From assembly GCA_030149405.1 (NCBI GenBank), contig JASBRM010000192.1, positions 1 through 10,955 on the forward strand: DNA of 10,955 bases, in the 5' to 3' direction. Below, in pieces: positions 6,593 through 10,955 of this stretch. The position numbers and the translations under genes are program-made. How positions within the stretch are numbered: position 1 is the first letter of the stretch; every line of letters begins with the position of its first letter. This DNA is from Neptuniibacter sp. (GTDB lineage Bacteria; Pseudomonadota; Gammaproteobacteria; Pseudomonadales; Balneatricaceae). The notes under the pieces are model-generated. The model ran no database searches. It was not told the origin of the DNA and worked only from the letters and a program-made list of their open reading frames with translations.

Positions 6593-8308
6593 ATGACTGT
6601 TTTGCATGATTCGGGTTATTCCGAAAAACTTGTCTTGATCGTCGATGATATGCGCCTGAATCGTGAAATTTTAGGGCAAATGGTTCAGGAACTGGGGATT
6701 AAGGTTGCGTTTGCAAATGATGGTCTGGAAGCTGTAGAGCAGTATAAAAACCTCAAACCTGATCTGGTCCTCATGGATATTAATATGCCAGGTCAAGACG
6801 GTGTCGAAGCCACCCGGCAAATTAAAGAATTGGCCGGTGATGGTTTTATTCCGGTCATTTTCGTTTCTGGTGCTGAAGGACAGGATGTCATACGCAAAGC
6901 GATCGATGCCGGTGGCGATGATTACATTCAGCGCCCCTTTCCGTTTGAGTTACTTGAAGGCAAGATTGTCGCTCTGTTGCGTATCTCAAACTTATACGGC
7001 CAGGTTGCTCATCTGAACCGCTTGAGAGCTCGTGAAGAGGAAGTGGCTGAGCAGCTGTTCAGTGGTGCTGTTTTATCCGGCAATGTTGCACAAGATCAAA
7101 TACGTATTCATAAGCAGGCCGCAGAAACATTCAGCGGTGACGTTCAGTTAAGTGCGTTTCGCCCTAATGGCGATCTGAACGTATTGCTCGGAGACTTTAC
7201 GGGTCATGGTTTAACCTCAACGGTTGGTGCTTTGCCTCTTTCCGAAACGTTCAGGGCGATGACTGCAAAAGGTTATGACGCCGAAGAGATCATTGTTCAA
7301 ATTAACCGCAAATTGCACTCTTTATTGCCAACTGGCATGTTCCTGGCGACTGGTATAGTCACACTGGGTTTGGATGGTAGTGCCAAAATCTGGAACGGCG
7401 GTTTGCCGGATATCATGATTGTATCCGAAGGCCAGGTGCGTTCTCGTGTTATCTCAAATCATCCACCGTTAGGTATTCTTCGAAACCTGTCGGCCCTAAA
7501 TTTTGAACACCATAAGCTTGATCCGGAAGATCATATCCTATTGCTTAGTGATGGTGTGCTTGAAGCTGAAAGTGCAACCGGCGATATGTTCGGCGAACAG
7601 CGTTTGCTGAATACGATTGGTGAGCAGGTTTATGAAAAGGATACTAATCTGGTGGATCTGATTCTTTCAGGTCTGAGTATCTTTGTCGGCGATCACCCTC
7701 AGAAAGATGATATCTCTCTAATAGATATTCCGGGCGAGATTTTTGTTGAACAGCAAGAGAAGGCGCCAGCGACCGCGGGTCAGGAACCTGTTGTGCTGGA
7801 ACCTACCGAGCTGGATATCTGGAACTGGAGTATCGAGTTACAGGGTAAAAGTCTTGGACGTATTAACCCGGTGGCGCAGGCTTTAAGTCGTTTGCAGGAA
7901 TCCGAGGGCAATGGTGATCATTGGCACAATGTGTTCAGTGTGCTCACTGAGTTGTTTGTGAATGCTTTAGATCACGGTGTACTTAAACTGGAGTCCAGCC
8001 TTAAGTCGACACCTGAAGGTTTTGCCGAGTATTTTAGCGAACGTGAAAAACGCTTGGAAAATCTGACTTCAGGTGCCGTTTCATTGTATATGCAACATAC
8101 GCGTATGCAGAATGGAGGCCGCCTAAAGGTTCAGATTGAAGACAGTGGTGAAGGCTTTGACTACGAAAGCTGGTGTAATTCGAACAAATCCCAGGAAACG
8201 AATATGTTTTCCGGGCGTGGAATTGCTCTGGTAAAAGAGCTTTGCGAAAGTGTTCGTTATGACAACGGTGGCTCAAAAGTAGAAATCGTCTATTCTTATG
8301 CATCCTGA
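6593..8308 (+). CDS. Three-domain response regulator: receiver, PP2C phosphatase, RsbW-like kinase (CrsR/HsbR-like)
   Basis: A 571-residue cytoplasmic switch. The receiver (about 12-135) has D18/D19, phospho-acceptor D62 and S92, but the invariant lysine is replaced by R114 (IQRPF). A short coiled linker leads to a SpoIIE/RsbU-type PP2C phosphatase (about 155-382) with metal-binding aspartates in FSGD (183), GDFTGHG (201), LLSDG (320) and QKDD (372/373). The C-terminal GHKL ATPase of RsbW type (about 405-571) keeps its N-box ELFVNALDHG (E453, N457), G1 box IEDSGEGFD (D517) and G2 box SGRGIAL, so both opposing activities look intact. In Shewanella CrsR the kinase-like domain binds sigma-S and CrsA relieves it; in Pseudomonas HsbR acts on HsbA. 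The likely substrate is the STAS protein 3 bases upstream. The input could be CheA or an Hpt protein. The 3' end overlaps tlyA by 13 bases. Confidence 0.93.
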   Translation: MTVLHDSGYSEKLVLIVDDMRLNREILGQMVQELGIKVAFANDGLEAVEQYKNLKPDLVLMDINMPGQDGVEATRQIKELAGDGFIPVIFVSGAEGQDVIRKAIDAGGDDYIQRPFPFELLEGKIVALLRISNLYGQVAHLNRLRAREEEVAEQLFSGAVLSGNVAQDQIRIHKQAAETFSGDVQLSAFRPNGDLNVLLGDFTGHGLTSTVGALPLSETFRAMTAKGYDAEEIIVQINRKLHSLLPTGMFLATGIVTLGLDGSAKIWNGGLPDIMIVSEGQVRSRVISNHPPLGILRNLSALNFEHHKLDPEDHILLLSDGVLEAESATGDMFGEQRLLNTIGEQVYEKDTNLVDLILSGLSIFVGDHPQKDDISLIDIPGEIFVEQQEKAPATAGQEPVVLEPTELDIWNWSIELQGKSLGRINPVAQALSRLQESEGNGDHWHNVFSVLTELFVNALDHGVLKLESSLKSTPEGFAEYFSEREKRLENLTSGAVSLYMQHTRMQNGGRLKVQIEDSGEGFDYESWCNSNKSQETNMFSGRGIALVKELCESVRYDNGGSKVEIVYSYAS

Positions 8309-9069
8309 GGTGATTTTTTTTGGGCAATAAGGAGGAATTCCCTATTGCCGTCACCCCCTTTGATGGGACTTTCCAGATAGTCGATAGTCGCTAATGCTAG
8401 AGACTTGCAACACTCTATAACCTGTTCTTTAACCTGAGGATAGAGGCTTTCGTCTCGGACTATGCCTCCGCGACCTATTCCAGATTTGCCCACTTCAAAC
8501 TGTGGCTTAACCAAAGAAATTAGGTAGCCGTTTTCACGAATCAGTGGGCTTAAGGAAGGCAATATTTTGGTCTGCGAGATAAAAGAAACATCCATTACTG
8601 CCAGATCAAATCCAGAGTCATCAGTATGAGTGAGAAGAGTATCTGATGGCAGATCTCGGGCATTCATGCCCTCATAGCAAACTACCCTTGAATCTGCCCT
8701 GAGTGAGTGAGCCAACTGGTCATGGCCTACTTCAATGCCGACCACTTTGGCTGCACCGTTTTGCAATAAACAATCAGTAAAACCACCAGTGGATTGGCCT
8801 ACATCTATTGCTGTATGACCAGTTATGTCTAATTTCAAATGTTCCAAAGCACCCAAGAGTTTTAGTGCACCTCGCGACACAAACTGATCGGTAGGGTCTT
8901 TATCGATTTTGATCTCTGTATCGGATTCAACTTTAACCCCTGGCTTAGTTGCCAGCTGCCAGCGGCCTTTATCGTTAATCTCTACTTTTTGGTTCTTAAT
9001 CAGATTTTGAGCCTGAGTTCGGGATCGGACCAAGCCTTTTTCAACCATTAACAGATCAAGACGTTGCAT
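8296..9069 (-). CDS. tlyA: TlyA family rRNA 2'-O-methyltransferase
   Basis: TlyA methylates the 2'-OH of cytidines in rRNA (23S C1920, and in some members also 16S C1409). The 257 residues comprise an N-terminal S4 RNA-binding domain (about 1-60, MQRLDLLMVEKGLVRSRTQA) and an FtsJ/RrmJ-like SAM-dependent methyltransferase (about 63-250). The SAM loop reads DVGQSTGGFTD, where DVGASTGGFTD is more usual. A K-D-K-E tetrad is present at K70 (RGALKL), D160 (MDVSF), K188 (VKPQFE) and E244 (GNREFL), corresponding to K69/D154/K182/E238 of the Mycobacterium tuberculosis enzyme. GAAGGT lies 7 bases before the ATG. The gene is convergent with the chemosensory operon and divergent from ridA. TlyA versus hemolysin naming is historical; whether it modifies one or both rRNAs cannot be read here. 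Confidence 0.95.
   Translation of the reverse strand: MQRLDLLMVEKGLVRSRTQAQNLIKNQKVEINDKGRWQLATKPGVKVESDTEIKIDKDPTDQFVSRGALKLLGALEHLKLDITGHTAIDVGQSTGGFTDCLLQNGAAKVVGIEVGHDQLAHSLRADSRVVCYEGMNARDLPSDTLLTHTDDSGFDLAVMDVSFISQTKILPSLSPLIRENGYLISLVKPQFEVGKSGIGRGGIVRDESLYPQVKEQVIECCKSLALATIDYLESPIKGGDGNREFLLIAQKKSPQDA
8323..8349. repeat. Inverted repeat just past the convergent gene ends
   Basis: GGCAATAAGG (8323-8332) and CCCTATTGCC (8340-8349) can pair at 9 of 10 positions around a 7-base loop. The repeat starts 14 bases after the stop of the response-regulator gene and lies within the last codons of tlyA. A run of eight T (8314-8321) sits on its 5' side on the + strand, the wrong side for a rho-independent terminator in either direction. 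It may block 3' exonuclease on the operon mRNA. Coding constraint alone could also explain part of it. Confidence 0.45.
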
Positions 9070-9095
9070 AAAAATACCTTCACAGTGAGGAGAGA

Positions 9096-9101
9096 ATTAT
9101 A
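9096..9101 (-). promoter_or_regulatory. Candidate -10 box for tlyA
   Basis: The minus strand reads TATAAT, a perfect sigma-70 -10 hexamer, 26 bases upstream of the tlyA ATG, with a TG two bases before it resembling an extended -10. The hexamer 17 bases further up (TACACC) is a poor -35 match. The divergent tlyA-ridA gap (9070-9177) must also hold a ridA promoter; I see only weak candidates for it, such as TACACT at 9123-9128 or TTATCT at 9151-9156. Confidence 0.45.
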
Positions 9102-9167
9102 CGCAATCGCTTGTCAGCGGTGTACACTAACTGCAAACGAACTGATCTGTTTATCTCTTACGGTTTT

Positions 9168-9172
9168 AAGGA
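9168..9172 (+). promoter_or_regulatory. Shine-Dalgarno site that sets the ridA start
   Basis: AAGGA lies 5 bases before the ATG at 9178. It favours that start over the longer frame opening at 9064, which has no comparable site and would add 38 residues unlike the RidA family. Confidence 0.7.
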
Positions 9173-9177
9173 AAAAC

Positions 9178-9564
9178 ATGAATAAAAGCATTATCTCAAC
9201 AGAAAACGCTCCTTCTGCAATCGGAACATACTCCCAGGCTGTTCGTGTGGGCAGCACTGTATATATGTCCGGTCAGATCCCGCTGGTTCCTGAAACTATG
9301 GAGCTGATTACTGAATCGTTTGAAGCGCAGGCAGAGCAGGTATTCAAAAACCTGCAGGCAGTGGCGGAAGCGGCTGGTGGTACTTTGGCTGATGTGGTCA
9401 AGGTGACTATTCTGTTGTCCGACATGGATTATTTCGTACAGGTGAACGAGGTGATGGCACGTTACTTCTCCGAGCCATATCCAGCCAGAGCGGCCTTTGC
9501 TGTAAAGCAGATTCCAAAAGGTGCAGATATCGAAGTGGAAGCTATTATGGTGACCAGCGAGTAA
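9178..9564 (+). CDS. ridA: RidA, reactive enamine/imine deaminase
   Basis: RidA (YjgF/YER057c/UK114 family) hydrolyses reactive 2-aminoacrylate and related enamine/imine intermediates released by PLP enzymes such as threonine dehydratase, protecting other PLP enzymes. It acts as a cytosolic homotrimer. The 128-residue product has the usual length and begins MNKSIISTENAPSAIGTYSQ. Y18, R104 (YPARAAFAV) and E121 (IEVEAIMV) match the E. coli active-site residues Y17, R105 and E120 within one position. The GQIPLVPET segment after the first strands is also typical. The 9178 start is supported by AAGGA at 9168-9172 and by family length. It stands alone between divergent tlyA and a terminator, so it is probably monocistronic. 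Confidence 0.96.
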   Translation: MNKSIISTENAPSAIGTYSQAVRVGSTVYMSGQIPLVPETMELITESFEAQAEQVFKNLQAVAEAAGGTLADVVKVTILLSDMDYFVQVNEVMARYFSEPYPARAAFAVKQIPKGADIEVEAIMVTSE

Positions 9565-9590
9565 ATTTTGCCCTAACTAAGGCACAAACA

Positions 9591-9620
9591 AAAAAGGACA
9601 AGCGATTGCTTGTCCTTTTT
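9591..9620. terminator. Bidirectional rho-independent terminator between ridA and deaD
   Basis: A perfect 13-bp stem (9591-9603 with 9608-9620; core GGACAAGC/GCTTGTCC) encloses the loop GATT. The T5 arm on the + strand and the A5 arm, read as T5 on the minus strand and extended by T-rich sequence, let it serve both convergent genes. It begins 27 bases after the ridA stop and ends 20 bases before the deaD stop codon. Confidence 0.92.
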
Positions 9621-9640
9621 ACTATATGCTTGCTCAGATC

Positions 9641-10955
9641 TTAACTTTCTTTGTTCTTTGGCTTTCGTGGTGATTTTTTACGGTTGCTGGAAGGTTTTCT
9701 TCTACCTTTCTTCGGACCTTTATCACCTTTACCTGCTTCATCACCGCTGAGCTTTCGAATGTTCAGGCGCTGACCACACACCACTGCTTTACTCAGTTGC
9801 TGCATTACCGATTTTGGCATGCCTTCTGGAAGATCAACGGTTGTACAGTCATCAAATATATCAATGGTACCAATGAAGTTAGCATCAAGGCCTGCTTCGT
9901 TAGCGATGGCACCCACGATGTTTTTCGGTGCTACACCATGCTCATAACCAACTCTTATCATATAGCGTGCCATATCCACTTCAGGGTTATCTTTAAGTGG
10001 TTTAGGTTTAGATGACATGCCTCTTGGTGGGCGGCGGTCATTACGATCAGAGTTTCTTTCGCGGCGTGGTTGTCTTGGCTCTTCTTTCATCAGCAGAGGT
10101 GTTTCACCCTGTAACAGTTGCGCAAGTGCTGCTGCAACCATTAACGGTTCGGCATCATGTTCCTGCTGATACTCAGTAAGAAGGTTTTTATAAAAATCCA
10201 GATCCTGGCTATCGATCGTCTGCGTGATACGGTCCACAAAACGCTGCACACGTTTTTCGTTAATATCATCGGTTGATGGCAACTGCATCGCATCGATTTT
10301 CTGACGTGTAGCACGTTCAATGGCTTTCAGCATGCGCTGTTCACGTGGTGATACAAACAGAATCGCTTCACCTTCACGACCGGCACGACCCGTACGACCA
10401 ATACGGTGGATGTAGGACTCAGTGTCGTAAGGAATATCGTAATTCACAACGTGGCTGATACGTTCAACATCCAGACCACGGGCAACAACATCGGTAGCGA
10501 TCAGAATATCAATTTTGCCGCCTTTCAGCTTATCAATGGTGCGCTCACGCAGTTGCTGGGAGATATCGCCATTAAGTGCTTCACAGGCATATCCACGCGC
10601 TGACAGTTTTTCAGCAAGTTCAACCGTTGCAGATTTAGTCCGTACAAAGATCAGCATGGCATCAAAGGCTTGCATCTCTAGAATACGGGTTAAACCGTCC
10701 AGCTTCTGATTGCCTGATAAACGCAGGTATTTCTGAGTAATGGTTGTTGCTGTCGCTGTTTTAGCTTTGATGCGTACTTCAGCAGGATCAGTCAGGTGTT
10801 CTGCTGCAACTGTTTTGATCTGAGCCGGCATAGTGGCTGAGAACAGTGCAATTTGACGATCAGATGGGGAGTTTTCCAGTACCCATTTAACATCGTCGAT
10901 GAAGCCCATACGTAGCATTTCATCGGCTTCATCCAGCACCAGAGCTTGCAGGTTA
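9641..10955 (-). CDS. deaD: DeaD/CsdA cold-shock DEAD-box RNA helicase (N-terminus beyond the window)
   Basis: An ATP-dependent RNA helicase that unwinds structured RNA in ribosome assembly and mRNA decay, notably in the cold. The reading frame is open to the right edge, so the start and motifs Q, I, Ia and Ib lie outside. Within the roughly 437 visible residues, motif II (VLDEADEM) is near the edge, followed by SAT (motif III), the ATDVVARGLD and HRIGRTGRAG motifs of the second RecA domain, and a helical region. A DbpA/CsdA-type RNA-binding domain follows (about 80 residues, with VGAIANEAGLDANFIG and LPEGMP). The protein ends in a lysine/arginine-rich tail with many glycines and serines. The RNA-binding domain plus basic tail point to DeaD/CsdA rather than RhlE, SrmB or DbpA. 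It shares a terminator with ridA. Confidence 0.94.
   Translation of the reverse strand, partial: NLQALVLDEADEMLRMGFIDDVKWVLENSPSDRQIALFSATMPAQIKTVAAEHLTDPAEVRIKAKTATATTITQKYLRLSGNQKLDGLTRILEMQAFDAMLIFVRTKSATVELAEKLSARGYACEALNGDISQQLRERTIDKLKGGKIDILIATDVVARGLDVERISHVVNYDIPYDTESYIHRIGRTGRAGREGEAILFVSPREQRMLKAIERATRQKIDAMQLPSTDDINEKRVQRFVDRITQTIDSQDLDFYKNLLTEYQQEHDAEPLMVAAALAQLLQGETPLLMKEEPRQPRRERNSDRNDRRPPRGMSSKPKPLKDNPEVDMARYMIRVGYEHGVAPKNIVGAIANEAGLDANFIGTIDIFDDCTTVDLPEGMPKSVMQQLSKAVVCGQRLNIRKLSGDEAGKGDKGPKKGRRKPSSNRKKSPRKPKNKES

Larger units (their letters stand above)
1..8308 (+). other. Chemosensory operon with partner-switch output (partial at 5' end)
   Basis: Eight same-strand reading frames, counting the truncated first one, are separated by 17, 58, -4, 17, 18, 40 and 3 bases, with no convincing internal promoter or terminator. 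This supports one transcript. The order receptor-cheR-cheD-cheB is that of P. aeruginosa Che2; the added receptor-like, STAS and REC-PP2C-kinase genes link it to the CrsA/CrsR type of output. The kinase CheA and a CheY are expected upstream, outside the window. Confidence 0.75.

Noticed and set aside
8314..8321. T8 run as terminator of the operon, or A8 slippage site in tlyA
   Set aside because: No stem of useful length precedes the T-run (CCTGAGG is too tight). On the tlyA strand it lies in the last codons, in frame, and slippage would alter only the final residues.
8329..8335. Perfect AAGGAGG Shine-Dalgarno on the + strand after the response-regulator gene
   Set aside because: The only start at suitable distance is a TTG at 8345 that opens an 11-codon frame; the sequence is explained by tlyA coding on the other strand and the inverted repeat.
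8034..8354. 106-codon minus-strand open frame opposite the kinase domain
   Set aside because: It overlaps the conserved kinase boxes on the other strand and tlyA in another frame; no motif supports it.
9064..9177. Possible 38-residue N-terminal extension of RidA from an ATG at 9064
   Set aside because: The extension has no ribosome-binding site, would overlap the tlyA start, and is unlike RidA; the ATG at 9178 has AAGGA 5 bases upstream and gives the normal 128-residue length.

Overview
The window looks like chromosomal DNA of a marine-type gammaproteobacterium, possibly an Oceanospirillales relative. I infer this from protein character (Aer/Aer2-like receptor, CsdA-type helicase) and gene order. 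The genus cannot be read from the sequence. I see no mobile element, CRISPR array, tRNA or rRNA, and no gene-free stretch over 300 bases.

Positions 1-8308 (+) hold the distal part of a chemosensory operon. It contains the tail of an upstream gene (probably cheW), a two-PAS chemoreceptor ending in a CheR-tethering pentapeptide, cheR, cheD, cheB, a small receptor-like coiled-coil protein, a STAS anti-sigma-factor antagonist, and a three-domain response regulator (REC, PP2C phosphatase, serine kinase). Gaps are short (a 4-base overlap up to 58 bases), so this is probably one transcript. The order receptor-cheR-cheD-cheB matches the Pseudomonas aeruginosa Che2 (F7-type) cluster. The last two genes resemble CrsA/CrsR of Shewanella and HsbA/HsbR of Pseudomonas, which act in sigma-factor partner switching. 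cheA and cheY would lie upstream, outside the window.

Positions 8296-9069 (-) encode the rRNA methyltransferase TlyA, convergent with the operon and overlapping its last gene by 13 bases. ridA (9178-9564, +) is divergent from tlyA across about 108 bases. A strong bidirectional terminator (9591-9620) separates ridA from a convergent DEAD-box RNA helicase, deaD/csdA (9641 to the right edge, -), whose N-terminal part lies outside the window.

Working model (inference): the receptor senses redox or oxygen through a flavin PAS and perhaps a heme PAS. CheR, CheB and CheD set its adaptation, and the array may feed the CrsR-like regulator, whose phosphatase and kinase domains set the phosphorylation state of the STAS protein and so a sigma factor or another target. 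The least expected details are a CheZ-like D-x3-Q motif in the small receptor-like protein, and an acidic C-terminus ending in VELF shared by that protein and CheD.
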